Part shown: one piece after another, positions 1 through 7,948 of the stretch | Numbering within the stretch: position 1 is the stretch's first letter | Layout of the letters: each line of letters opens with the position of its first letter | DNA from: Chlamydiota bacterium | Lineage (GTDB): Bacteria > Actinomycetota > Thermoleophilia > Solirubrobacterales > Solirubrobacteraceae | NCBI GenBank assembly: GCA_903970125.1 | Contig: CAJCHW010000175.1 | Span: 1 to 35,453, forward strand | DNA length: 35,453 nt | Direction of reading: 5' to 3' | Notes under the pieces: model-generated | The model's database searches: none | Seen by the model: only the letters and a program-made list of their open reading frames with translations | What the model was told of the DNA's origin: nothing | Program-made: the position numbers and the translations under genes

Positions 1-7
1 TCCGCGA

Positions 8-13
8 AGCATA
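8..13 (-). promoter_or_regulatory. Candidate -10 box at the window edge (TATGCT on minus strand)
   Basis: Read on the minus strand this is TATGCT, identical to the box in front of the methyltransferase at 10932. Only seven bases remain before the window ends. If the leaderless spacing seen elsewhere in the window holds (6 to 12 bases), a minus-strand gene should start at or just beyond base 1. Inference from pattern only. Confidence 0.35.
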
Positions 14-28
14 GGGGGAGCGTCGCCG

Positions 29-733
29 TCACCGCCAGTGCTCGATGAAGTCCTCCTCGGGCACCGCCCGCACCACGCGTGCCGGCGCGCCCATCACCAC
101 CGACCCCGGCGGAACGTCGCGAATCACGAGCGCACCTGCCGCCACGAACGCCTCCTCACCGATCTCCACGGCGGGCGTGAGCACCGCGCCGCCACCCACG
201 CGGCAAGCGCGCCGCAGCGTCGCGCCCGCGAGCGACAGGTCCGAGCCGTGACGAGACATCGTGTTGTCGTTGGTCGTGATCGCACCCGGACCCACGAACA
301 CATCGTCCTCGACGACTGTGAACCCCGTCAGGTAGACGCCCGTTTGCAACCGCACCCGCGCACCCACCACGACGTCGTTGTCGACCGCCGTGCCGCGGCC
401 AACCACCGTGCCCGCGCCGATGCGCGAGCGCTCGCGGACGTGGGACTGGTCGCCGAGGATCGCCCCAGCGCCGATCTCGGCGCCCGCCAAGACCACGGCA
501 CCCGCGCACACAGTCACACCGTCGCCCAGCACCAGGTTGCCGACCGGGCCGGCCGCCGAGGAGCCCTTGGCCAGCCGCGGGCGCTTGCCCAGCACCGCGT
601 GGTCCTCGATCACGCAACCGTCGCCAATCACCGTGCCGTCGTGCACGACCACGTGAGCGCCGAAGACCACGCCCTCACCGACGCTCACTTCGTCGCCCAG
701 CATCAGCCCCGCGCCCCGGGGATCTGGATTCAC
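29..733 (-). CDS. Hexapeptide-repeat acyltransferase (WbpD/WlbB-like sugar N-acetyltransferase)
   Basis: A 234-residue protein made almost wholly of left-handed beta-helix hexapeptide repeats of the [LIV]-G-x4 kind (for example VIGDGCVIEDHAVLG). A conserved-looking loop, GPGAITTNDNTMSRHG, and the ending PPGSVVMGAPARVVR are typical of sugar-modifying acyltransferases in polysaccharide loci. It probably transfers an acetyl group from acetyl-CoA to an amino sugar on a nucleotide carrier in the cytoplasm. The GTG start at 733 overlaps the stop of the upstream dehydrogenase (GTGA), so the two are translationally coupled. That coupling to a UDP-sugar dehydrogenase recalls WbpA/WbpD-type pathways for UDP-diacetamido-uronic acids. 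The matching oxidoreductase and aminotransferase are not in the window and could lie beyond base 1. An internal ATG at 703 is a possible alternative start. The class is clear; the exact substrate is inferred. Confidence 0.85.
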   Translation of the reverse strand: MNPDPRGAGLMLGDEVSVGEGVVFGAHVVVHDGTVIGDGCVIEDHAVLGKRPRLAKGSSAAGPVGNLVLGDGVTVCAGAVVLAGAEIGAGAILGDQSHVRERSRIGAGTVVGRGTAVDNDVVVGARVRLQTGVYLTGFTVVEDDVFVGPGAITTNDNTMSRHGSDLSLAGATLRRACRVGGGAVLTPAVEIGEEAFVAAGALVIRDVPPGSVVMGAPARVVRAVPEEDFIEHWR

Positions 734-1980
734 AGCCTCACCACATTGCCCGCTCGCGACGCCCTGGTGGCACCGCGCAGGTCAACCACCACGCGCGACC
801 GCCGGGCTACAAGCTCGTGATCGACCTCAGGATGCGCGGTCACGATCACCGCCACATCGGAGTCCGGCAGCAGCTCCTGGAGCGCGGTGCTTTGGAGACC
901 AAACTCCGCGAGCGCCGGAACATGGGGGTCGTGGTAGCGCACCTGCCCGCCCATGTCGAGCAGCAGCCCAATGATCTTGAGCGCCGGCGATTCCCTCGTA
1001 TCGCCCACGCCCGGTTTGTAGCTGACGCCCAGGATGGCAATGCGGGCGCCCTTGACCGGCAGGGCTGCCTCGTTGAGCGCGAGCGCGACTTTGGACACGC
1101 AGTGGTAGGGCATCTGCTGATTGATCTTGCCTGCAAGTTCAATGAACTCCGTCGACACGTCGAACTCGCGCGCGCGCCAGCTCAGGTAGAAGGGGTCGAC
1201 GGGCAGGCAGTGCCCGCCCATTCCCGGTCCAGGCTCAAAGCGCATGAAGCCGTACGGCTTGGTCGCAGCCGCGTCGACGACCTCCCAGATGTCGATGCCC
1301 ATACGGTCGGTGACGATCGCCAGCTCGTTTACGAGCGCAATGTTGACCGAGCGGAAGATGTTCTCCAGGAGCTTGGTCATCTCCGCGCTCTCAAGCGTCG
1401 AGACGCGCACCACCGAGTCACAAACCAGCTCGTAGAGGACCTGCGCGCGCTCAGCACACGCCTCGGTCAGCCCACCCACGACCTTGGGGGTGTTGCGCAT
1501 CGTGAAGTCCTCGCGGCCCGGATCGACCCGCTCAGGCGAGAATGCTACGTGGAAGTCACGCCCCGCAGCCAACCCCCACTCCTCAAGCAACGGCACCACC
1601 CACTCGCGCGTGGTGCCCGGATATGTAGTCGACTCAAGCACCACCAACTGGTCTGCCTGTAAGACCCTGGCAACAGCGCGCGTGGCGTCGAGCAGCGGCG
1701 TCAGGTCGGGCTCACGGTTGGGCGTAAGCGGCGTCGGCAGGCACATCAACACCGCATCAGCACCCGCGAGCGCCTCAAACTTGGAGCCCGCATGGATCTT
1801 TCCCGCAACCGCCCCCAGCCGCTCGTCTGAGACGTCCGCGAGATAGGAGCGCCCGGCGGCGAGCTCGTGGACTTTGTGCACATCGGAGTCCACCCCGATC
1901 ACCTGGCAGCCGGCCTCCGCGAAGGCCGCCGCCAAAGGCAGGCCCACGTAGCCCAAACCCACCACGCCTACGGTCGTCAT
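730..1980 (-). CDS. UDP-sugar 6-dehydrogenase (UDP-GlcNAc/UDP-ManNAc dehydrogenase family)
   Basis: A 416-residue NAD-dependent nucleotide-sugar dehydrogenase, the usual length for the family. The N-terminal Rossmann motif GLGYVGLP is at residues 8-15. The central domain has Lys203 in EMTKLLEN, and the catalytic cysteine is Cys258 in GPGMGGHCLPVDPFYL. The C-terminal UDP-binding domain contains the typical GVSYKPGVGDTRESPA. It oxidises C6 of a UDP-hexose or UDP-N-acetylhexosamine to the uronic acid with two NAD+. The GGHC(L/I)PVDP wording fits the UDP-GlcNAc/UDP-ManNAc branch (WbpA, WecC) better than UDP-glucose dehydrogenase, and the coupled acyltransferase downstream agrees. A TAAACT box nine bases before the ATG suggests its own leaderless promoter, although it lies 39 bases after a co-directional glycosyltransferase. 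Substrate remains inferred. Confidence 0.92.
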   Translation of the reverse strand: MTTVGVVGLGYVGLPLAAAFAEAGCQVIGVDSDVHKVHELAAGRSYLADVSDERLGAVAGKIHAGSKFEALAGADAVLMCLPTPLTPNREPDLTPLLDATRAVARVLQADQLVVLESTTYPGTTREWVVPLLEEWGLAAGRDFHVAFSPERVDPGREDFTMRNTPKVVGGLTEACAERAQVLYELVCDSVVRVSTLESAEMTKLLENIFRSVNIALVNELAIVTDRMGIDIWEVVDAAATKPYGFMRFEPGPGMGGHCLPVDPFYLSWRAREFDVSTEFIELAGKINQQMPYHCVSKVALALNEAALPVKGARIAILGVSYKPGVGDTRESPALKIIGLLLDMGGQVRYHDPHVPALAEFGLQSTALQELLPDSDVAVIVTAHPEVDHELVARRSRVVVDLRGATRASRAGNVVRL

Positions 1981-1989
1981 CTGTTCGCC

Positions 1990-1995
1990 AGTTTA
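1990..1995 (-). promoter_or_regulatory. -10 box for the UDP-sugar dehydrogenase
   Basis: TAAACT on the minus strand, nine bases before the ATG at 1980, with no Shine-Dalgarno sequence between. This fits a leaderless start inside the short gap after the upstream glycosyltransferase. Confidence 0.45.
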
Positions 1996-2019
1996 CGTCA
2001 CATGGCCGGCGCCTTCGGG

Positions 2020-3213
2020 TCACATCGCCGGCGCCCCGGAGCCGGGGCCCAGCGATGCCACGTGCGCCGGCAGCTCATACACAGAAGCCAGCCCGGCGGC
2101 GACCGTCGCCGGCGAGCACAGCTCGCGCGCGCGCGCCAAAGCCGCATCGCCGATCTTCCTATCGCCCCAACGCCGCTCAATCGCAGCCGCCAGCGCCAGC
2201 GGATCATCAGGCGCCACCAGCCCGTCGTCGTCGACGAGCTCCGGCAGGGCGCCCACGCGGCTGGCCACCACGGGCACGCCCGCAGCCATCGCCTCAACCG
2301 CCGACGCCGAGAAGGTCTCCGAGCGCGATGGCACCAGCGCGATCGCGGCGCCCTTGAGTAGGCCCGCCAGCCGCTCGGAGTCAACGCGGCCCAAAAAGGA
2401 CACCCGTGGCGCGCCCGTCGCTGCGGGTGCCCTCGGTGCGGCTGTGGCGCGTGCCGCCCGGGCTTCCAGCGCCGCTCTGTCAGGGCCATCGCCGGCAACA
2501 ACCAGGGGCACCCCGGCGAGGCGACAGGCCTCGATGGCCACATCCACGCCCTTCTCCGGCGCCAGCCGCGATGCCAGCAGTGCGTAGCGCCCCGAGTCCG
2601 CACGCGAGCCCTCGGCAAATGCAGGCACCGGCGGCGCGAGCACGTGCACGCGCTCCCAGGGCAGCGGTGCGCCCAACTCGCGCAGCCGCGCCAGCGCAAA
2701 CTGACTGGGAACGATCACCGCATCGGCCTGTGCCACAGTGCGCCGTTGCCAGAGCGCCAGTCCCGCAGCGTAGGTCAACGCCTCGGCGGTGCTTCCGCGG
2801 CAGCCCAGGCGCACCCCCGGCAACGTGTTGCGCCCATGACAACGCGTGCACGGCTGGCCGTGTGTGAAGCACACGCCAACGGCACACACCAGCCGGTACT
2901 GATGCAGATGCAGGACCACGCGCGCGCCCGCTGCGCGAGCCGCGCGCAGTGCCTGCCAGCCGAACGTGGGCTGGAGATTGTGCGCATGCACCACCGTCGC
3001 CTTGCTGTTGTGCACCGCCGCCGTCACGTCCCCTGCCGCCAAGCCGCCGCTGAGCAGTCCCAACGCAGCGCGACCGCGTCCCATGCTCGCGGAGTCGCGC
3101 TCGAGCAGCTCCACCGGCTGGCCCATGTGCTCGCGCACCAGCCACATGAGGTTCTCAACCACCCGCTCCTCGCCGCCCGTAGTCCGGTAGCGGCTGTGCA
3201 AGAACAGCACCAT
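2020..3213 (-). CDS. Glycosyltransferase family 4 with a cysteine cluster
   Basis: A 397-residue GT-B glycosyltransferase. The N-terminal half begins MVLFLHSRY with a Gly-rich TTGGEE loop. The C-terminal half has the GT4 signs: a phosphate/nucleotide-binding stretch ASRLAPEKGVDVAIEA, then SRSETFSASAVEAMAAGVPVVAS, which holds the E-x7-E type motif. Residues 110-138 carry five cysteines (110, 115, 122, 125, 138) in a CX4CX6CX2CX12C spacing. I recall the same kind of cluster, with wording like HxYRLxC and PCxxCxGR, in many O-antigen GT4 enzymes; it probably binds a metal or stabilises the acceptor domain. It would transfer a sugar from a nucleotide donor to a lipid-linked glycan at the inner membrane face. 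It is first in the minus-strand unit. Donor and acceptor cannot be read from sequence. Confidence 0.88.
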   Translation of the reverse strand: MVLFLHSRYRTTGGEERVVENLMWLVREHMGQPVELLERDSASMGRGRAALGLLSGGLAAGDVTAAVHNSKATVVHAHNLQPTFGWQALRAARAAGARVVLHLHQYRLVCAVGVCFTHGQPCTRCHGRNTLPGVRLGCRGSTAEALTYAAGLALWQRRTVAQADAVIVPSQFALARLRELGAPLPWERVHVLAPPVPAFAEGSRADSGRYALLASRLAPEKGVDVAIEACRLAGVPLVVAGDGPDRAALEARAARATAAPRAPAATGAPRVSFLGRVDSERLAGLLKGAAIALVPSRSETFSASAVEAMAAGVPVVASRVGALPELVDDDGLVAPDDPLALAAAIERRWGDRKIGDAALARARELCSPATVAAGLASVYELPAHVASLGPGSGAPAM

Positions 3214-3220
3214 GCGCGCA

Positions 3221-3226
3221 AACCTA
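3221..3226 (-). promoter_or_regulatory. -10 box for the minus-strand glycosyltransferase unit
   Basis: TAGGTT on the minus strand, seven bases before the ATG at 3213, with no ribosome-binding site. Likely leaderless promoter for the 3213-to-29 unit. Confidence 0.45.
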
Positions 3227-3247
3227 GAATGTCACGCAGCCGCGCGT

Positions 3248-3277
3248 CCGGAGCCCCACCTACCGGAGCCCCACCTA
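3248..3277 (+). repeat. Perfect 15-bp tandem duplication carrying a ribosome-binding site
   Basis: The unit CCGGAGCCCCACCTA occurs twice with no gap (3248-3262 and 3263-3277). Each copy contains GGAG. The second GGAG (3265-3268) is ten bases before the TTG start at 3279, so the duplication doubles the likely ribosome-binding site of the next gene. Confidence 0.9.
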
Positions 3278-3278
3278 C

Positions 3279-4979
3279 TTGACCACCACCGCCTCAATCG
3301 TCATCCCCACGCGCGGGCGCCCCGACTACCTTGAGGTGGCGCTGGCCTCGATCGCGCCGCAAGCCGCAAGCGCCGGGGTCGAGCTGCTCGTCGTCGATGA
3401 CGCTGGGCCCGCCCCCGAGCGCCAAGCCTCCGTTGAGCGTTTCGGCGCCCGCTACGTCGCGCACCCCGCTCCGCTGGGACTCAACCACGCGCGCAACACC
3501 GCTGTCAACGCGTCAAGCGGCGAGCTCATCGTGTTCGTCGACGATGACGTCGAGGTGACGCCTGGATGGCTGGACGCGCTGCTGCAAGCGGCTGACGACC
3601 ATCCCGACGTCGCGGTATTTACCGGTCCCATGCGCCCTCGCCTGGAGGGGCCCGCGCCACATTCCTGCGGGCGTGACAGCTCACCAGTGACGTCCCTGGA
3701 TCTGGGTGCAAGCGACACCGATGCACCGTTTGCGTGGGGCACGAACATGACCATCCGCCGCAAAGCCCTGGAGCGCATTGGCCCTTTCGACGTCACCCTG
3801 GTGCCCGGGGAAGGTGATGAGCAGGAGTGGCAGGAACGCCTCAAAGCCACCGGTGAGGGACGCGTGCTGTACGTCGGCGCCGCGGCCGTCCACCACCGTC
3901 GCGTCGGCGCCGACGCCCGTCTGCGGGCACTTGTGCGCGCGGCCTACGCGCGCGGGCGCGCAGCGCGGCGGTTTGACACCATCCGCAATGAGGCCCCGCC
4001 GGGAGCGCAAGAGCTCGTGACCCTCGCCGGCTGTGTTGGCCATGTGGTACGAAACCGGTGCCCGGCTGGACTGGCCATGGTCGCGCACTCGACCGGACGC
4101 CTCGCACAGACGCTGCGCGCCCGCATTGCCCCGTCCGCCCGTGGAGCTGACAGCTCAAGACTTGCCCTGCGGAGTCCGCAGGAGGACTTCCTCTCCGGCG
4201 AAAGCGGCACCGTCGGCGGCATCGACGGTGTGCGCCGGCGCCTGCTGGACGAGCTCCAGGACGCCTCCGTGATGCTGAGCGGACGCAACCGACGGCTGCG
4301 CCGAGCAGCCCGCAGCTTCCCCCCTCGACGCAGCGTGCTCGTGCTGGGGCCCGTGCTGCCCAAGCGGCAGCACATGGCTGCGGCGGCCGACCGTGAGCTT
4401 TACCGCTCACGCCATGACGTGGAGGTGCGGCACCTCGATCCCGCTGGTCGGGGAAAATTTGATGTGCTCAACCTGCTGTTCGCCGAATACGCCCGCGAGC
4501 AGCCCGACTGGCTGATTGCGATCGATGACGATGTCGTGTTGCCGCACGGCTTTCTGGACAGCTTCCTGTTCTTGGCCGAGACCTTCGCGCTCGATCTCGC
4601 ACAACCCGCGCAAAGGCTCGCGTCAAACGCCGCCTGGTCTGTGACGCGTCGCCGTCCTCGCAGCGTCGTGCGCGAGACCCGGCTGGTGGAGATCGGGCCG
4701 ATCACCGCGTTTTCTCGGTCCACGCTGCCCGTGCTGCTGCCCTTTCCGCCCCTGCGCATGGGCTGGGGGCTGGATGCCCATTGGGCCGCCGTCGCCCGCG
4801 AGCATCACTGGCGCTGTGGCGTGATCGACGGCGTGTGCGTGCGCCACGACCACAGTCCCGTCGCCCAAACCTATTCCCGCGGTGCAGCGGTTGACGAGGG
4901 GCGAGCGTTCTTGGCCGATCGTCCCTACCTACCCGCGAGTGAGCTGCAGCGGACTCTCGTCACGCACCGGCGGTGGTGA
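3279..4979 (+). CDS. Tandem GT-A glycosyltransferase (family 2 domain plus a second GT-A-like domain)
   Basis: A 566-residue protein with two GT-A-like units. Residues 5-210 are a classic family 2 domain: SIVIPTRGRPDYL at the N-terminus, LLVVDDAG, the metal-binding FVDDDVEVTPGWLD (Asp88-90), and a GEGDEQEWQERL acceptor-side stretch. Residues 210-350 are a basic linker. Residues 350-566 begin a second unit (SVLVLGPVLPKRQH) with its own acidic triad IAIDDDVVLPHGFLD (Asp416-418), then GWGLDAHWAAVAREHHW and VRHDHSPV. Two active sites in one chain could add two sugars in succession, or one domain may only bind. The start is TTG at 3279, chosen because GGAG sits ten bases upstream and the family 2 fold begins at once. 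It leads the plus-strand unit, and the next gene starts 13 bases after its stop. Confidence 0.82.
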   Translation: MTTTASIVIPTRGRPDYLEVALASIAPQAASAGVELLVVDDAGPAPERQASVERFGARYVAHPAPLGLNHARNTAVNASSGELIVFVDDDVEVTPGWLDALLQAADDHPDVAVFTGPMRPRLEGPAPHSCGRDSSPVTSLDLGASDTDAPFAWGTNMTIRRKALERIGPFDVTLVPGEGDEQEWQERLKATGEGRVLYVGAAAVHHRRVGADARLRALVRAAYARGRAARRFDTIRNEAPPGAQELVTLAGCVGHVVRNRCPAGLAMVAHSTGRLAQTLRARIAPSARGADSSRLALRSPQEDFLSGESGTVGGIDGVRRRLLDELQDASVMLSGRNRRLRRAARSFPPRRSVLVLGPVLPKRQHMAAAADRELYRSRHDVEVRHLDPAGRGKFDVLNLLFAEYAREQPDWLIAIDDDVVLPHGFLDSFLFLAETFALDLAQPAQRLASNAAWSVTRRRPRSVVRETRLVEIGPITAFSRSTLPVLLPFPPLRMGWGLDAHWAAVAREHHWRCGVIDGVCVRHDHSPVAQTYSRGAAVDEGRAFLADRPYLPASELQRTLVTHRRW

Positions 4980-4992
4980 GGCACCGCCACCC

Positions 4993-6219
4993 GTGAGGGT
5001 CCTCGTCGTATCCGAGTTCTACCCGCGCCGTGCCGACCCCGTGCTCGGCGTGTGGGCTCACCGCCAAGCGCTCGCCGTAGCGAAAGCCGGGGCCGACGTA
5101 CACGTGGTCGTCCTGCACCGTGTGGTCCCCCCTGCGAGCGCGCTGCGGGCCGGGCCGGGTGCCGCCGCGCAGTCGCTGGCCACCCAACTGCGTCAACCGA
5201 CGCACGAAGTTCGCGACGGCCTGCCCGTGACATACGTCCCGTTCATCTCGCCCCCCCGCAACGAGTTCTACCCCTACTGGGGTGCCTGGGCAGCCCTGCC
5301 ACTCCTGTTGGCGATGCGGCGCCTGCGCGGCTCGTTTGGCTTTGACCTCGTGCACGCGCACAACGCCGTGCCCGCCGGCGACGCCGTGCGCCGCGTGCAC
5401 GCCGCAATGCCCCTCGTGGTCTCCGTGCACGGGGGCGACGTGCTCTACACAGCGCCCAGCAGCCTCGCCGGCACGCGCGCCGTCAGCAGAGCCCTCGGTG
5501 GCGCGCAGCTGGTGCTTGCAAACAGCCTCGGGACCGCTGCGTTGGCGTCTCGCTACGGCGCCACCGATGTGCGCGTCGTGCACCTCGGCGCCGATGTGCC
5601 GCCGGACCGGCCGCAAACGCCCCAACTCCGCGCTGTCGCGCCTAAGCCCGCCAACGACCCGAGCACAGCAGCCGTCGATCGCCTGGTGACCGTCGGTCAC
5701 CTCGTCGCCCGCAAGCGACACGCCGATGTCCTGCACGCGCTTGCGCTCCTGCGCGAGCGCCATCCCCAGCTGCAGTATTTGATCATCGGCGACGGCCCCG
5801 AGCGCGAGCCCCTACGGCAGCTGGCGCTCGCGCTCGGTGTGGCGGACCGCGTGGAGATGCGCGGGCAGCTTGATCCAGCGCAAGCGGCAGCTCAAGCGCA
5901 GCAGTGCACCCTGTTTGTGATGCCCTCCGAGCAGGAGGCGTTCGGCGTGGCATATGTCGAGGCCATGTCCGCCGGGGTAGCAGCAATCGGTACTCGTGGT
6001 GAGCCCGGGCCCGAGGAGATCGCCACCGCCGGTGGCGGCATCGAACTTGTCAACGCGCGCGATGTCGAGGCGCTCGCCGACTGCATCGACGGCCTGCTCA
6101 CCGACCCGCGGCGGCTGCACGAGCTGGGCGAGCAGGCGCGCCTGACCGTGCGTGACAACTTCACCTGGCAGCGGTGCGGCGAGCGCACCTACGAAGCCTA
6201 TGAACAGGTGCTTGCGTGA
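4993..6219 (+). CDS. Glycosyltransferase family 4
   Basis: A 408-residue GT-B enzyme starting at GTG 4993 with VRVLVVSEFYPRRADP. The frame is open further upstream inside the preceding gene, but homology to the fold begins here and GAGG lies eleven bases before. The N-terminal domain has HAHNAVPAGDAV and SVHGGD, the acceptor-side motifs of this family. The C-terminal domain has VGHLVARKRHADVLHAL, IIGDGPEREPL and SEQEAFGVAYVEAMSAG, the nucleotide-sugar-binding parts with the E-x7-E pattern. It resembles GT4 enzymes of exopolysaccharide and teichuronic-type pathways. It shares an operon with glycosyltransferases on both sides: 13 bases separate it from the upstream gene and its stop overlaps the next start (GTGA). 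The donor sugar is unknown. Confidence 0.87.
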   Translation: MRVLVVSEFYPRRADPVLGVWAHRQALAVAKAGADVHVVVLHRVVPPASALRAGPGAAAQSLATQLRQPTHEVRDGLPVTYVPFISPPRNEFYPYWGAWAALPLLLAMRRLRGSFGFDLVHAHNAVPAGDAVRRVHAAMPLVVSVHGGDVLYTAPSSLAGTRAVSRALGGAQLVLANSLGTAALASRYGATDVRVVHLGADVPPDRPQTPQLRAVAPKPANDPSTAAVDRLVTVGHLVARKRHADVLHALALLRERHPQLQYLIIGDGPEREPLRQLALALGVADRVEMRGQLDPAQAAAQAQQCTLFVMPSEQEAFGVAYVEAMSAGVAAIGTRGEPGPEEIATAGGGIELVNARDVEALADCIDGLLTDPRRLHELGEQARLTVRDNFTWQRCGERTYEAYEQVLA

Positions 6220-7376
6220 AGCCCGTCCTGTTCGTCACCAACCATGCGCCCGCCGACCGCGTAGGAGGCTTCGCGGCACTGTGCGAGCTTGAGCATGTGC
6301 AGTTCGCTCTGTTTGGCGGGCGCGCGCGCCACGCCGCGCCGCCAGCGAGCGAGCCGCTGCCGTTCGCAGCTGTGCGTGTCCGTCAACGCGAGCTCTACGG
6401 CATGTGCGCATCCGGTGATTACCGCGCCGTGATCTGCTCGACTTCAGGACGACTCGCGCTACCTGCGGCGTGGGCAGGCGCGCGCAGGGCACGCGTGCCA
6501 CTGATCCTGTGGAGCGCGCTGTGGTCGCACCCGCGCACCCCTTTGCACATGCTCAGCTTCCTCGCGCTCGCACGGCTGTACCGATCAGCCGACGCCGTCG
6601 TCACCTACGGCCCCCACGTCAGCGAGTACGCGCGTTTGCGCGGTGCGCGCAACGTGCACATCGCTCCCCAGGCCGTCGACAACGCCTTCTGGAGCGCACC
6701 CGCAACCGGCCCGCCCGAAGATCCTGCCTGGCCAGCCGAGTCCAAGGTGCGCTTTCTGTTCGTCGGTCGGCCCGCCAGAGAGAAGGGCCTGCACGTGCTG
6801 CTTGACGCCTGGCAGCGGGTCGCATTGGATCCGCTTGACGCTTCGCTTGTGATTGTGGGGACGCAGCAAAGCGGCCGGGCGGACGGCGGATTTGGCCAAA
6901 ACGCTCGCGGTGTCGTCTTCGTAGGCCACCTCGAACCGGCGCAACTGCGCAACTTCTACGCAGCCTCGGACGTTGTCGTGGTGCCCTCGATCGCAACACC
7001 TACGTTTCGGGAGCCGTGGGGACTGGTGATCAACGAGGCCTTCAACCAACGCCTGCCAGCCTTGGTCACCGACGCCGTCGGCGCGGCGGCCGGCGGCCTC
7101 GTGCGTCCCGGCATCAACGGCCTTGTCGTACCCGCCGCCGACGCCGACGCGCTGGCAAGCGCGATTGGCACGCTTGCGGCGGATCGGCACCTGCGAGCGC
7201 GCATGGGCAGCGCCGGCGCCGAGACCGTGCGCGGCTATACCCACGCAGCCTGGGCGGAGGGCTTCTCAGGAGCCCTCGCCAGCGTTGGTCTCTCGCGCCG
7301 GCCCACCTCAACTGGAGGCCTCGCCGCACCGCCCGAAGCGGCTGACAGCTCCGCCGACGTTGGTAGCTTTCGCTGA
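6216..7376 (+). CDS. Glycosyltransferase family 4
   Basis: A 386-residue GT-B enzyme from a GTG that overlaps the upstream stop. The N-terminal half is short, with VLFVTNHAPADRVGG and a region rich in aromatic and Arg residues (PLILWSALWSHPRTP). The C-terminal half carries VRFLFVGRPAREKGLHVLLDAW, GHLEPAQLRNFYAASDVVVVPS and FREPWGLVINEAFNQRLPALVTDAVGAA, the standard GT4 donor-binding elements. It is translationally coupled to the preceding GT4 gene, so both probably act on the same glycan. The last 25 residues are a low-complexity tail. Linkage and sugar cannot be assigned. Confidence 0.85.
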   Translation: MKPVLFVTNHAPADRVGGFAALCELEHVQFALFGGRARHAAPPASEPLPFAAVRVRQRELYGMCASGDYRAVICSTSGRLALPAAWAGARRARVPLILWSALWSHPRTPLHMLSFLALARLYRSADAVVTYGPHVSEYARLRGARNVHIAPQAVDNAFWSAPATGPPEDPAWPAESKVRFLFVGRPAREKGLHVLLDAWQRVALDPLDASLVIVGTQQSGRADGGFGQNARGVVFVGHLEPAQLRNFYAASDVVVVPSIATPTFREPWGLVINEAFNQRLPALVTDAVGAAAGGLVRPGINGLVVPAADADALASAIGTLAADRHLRARMGSAGAETVRGYTHAAWAEGFSGALASVGLSRRPTSTGGLAAPPEAADSSADVGSFR

Positions 7377-7393
7377 CTTTGCCTGATCGCGCC

Positions 7394-7948
7394 ATGTCCC
7401 GCGCCCGCACGACCAATGCCAGGCTCCATCGCTTTGCCGCAGGCGCCACGCTCGCGCTGGCCCTGCTGTTGAGCGGATTTGCGGGACAGGCCTTGGCCAA
7501 CACCGCCTCGACGATCATCTACCGGTGCACGCATCACGAATCGTTCGTCGGCTTCACTCCCAGCCAATACGCCGCAGCGCTGCAACAGCTGCCAACGGAG
7601 GTGCGCGAGTACTCCGAATGTGAAGAACTCATCCACAACGCCGAGCTCAAAGCGGCCAGTGGAGGACAAGCCGCCGCCATCACAGCCGCCGCGTCGATTG
7701 CACCGCCGACCCCAGCCGAACAGCAGATCCTGACCACGACAGCACACAAGGCGCCCACTCCGGTCAAGCTCGGAAGCCAGACCGCGCTGCCCGGCGTGGT
7801 GCACGTGGACATCGCCGCTGCGTTCAACTCGCTGCCAGCGCCGCTGATCGCGTTGATCATTTTGCTGCTCGCAGCCGGCGTCACGACCGGCGTCGGCTCC
7901 CTGCCGCACGGGCTCGTTGAGCGGCTACGCAGTAGGCGGGGGAAGTGA
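7394..7948 (+). CDS. Small exported, C-terminally membrane-anchored protein of unknown function
   Basis: A 184-residue protein that I cannot assign to a function. Residues 1-35 look like a signal peptide: basic start, hydrophobic LALALLLSGFAGQALA, likely cleavage after ALA. The exported part has two cysteines (45 and 76), possibly a disulfide, around SFVGFTPSQYAAALQQLP and EYSECEELI. An Ala/Pro/Thr-rich spacer follows, then a membrane segment (about 150-170, PLIALIILLLAAG) and a basic tail RLRSRRGK, giving an outside-facing domain with a cytoplasmic tail. I recall LP-x-EYS-x-C proteins from Solirubrobacterales. Its stop overlaps the GTG of the ligase gene (GTGA), so the two are coupled and it may assist that protein. 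A TTG at 7379, nine bases after a TAGCTT box (7364-7369), is an alternative start. Confidence 0.72.
   Translation: MSRARTTNARLHRFAAGATLALALLLSGFAGQALANTASTIIYRCTHHESFVGFTPSQYAAALQQLPTEVREYSECEELIHNAELKAASGGQAAAITAAASIAPPTPAEQQILTTTAHKAPTPVKLGSQTALPGVVHVDIAAAFNSLPAPLIALIILLLAAGVTTGVGSLPHGLVERLRSRRGK

Noticed and set aside
38-820. Long plus-strand open frame opposite the acyltransferase and dehydrogenase
   Set aside because: It is a His/Arg-rich shadow of the two minus-strand genes, which have clear motifs and coupled starts.
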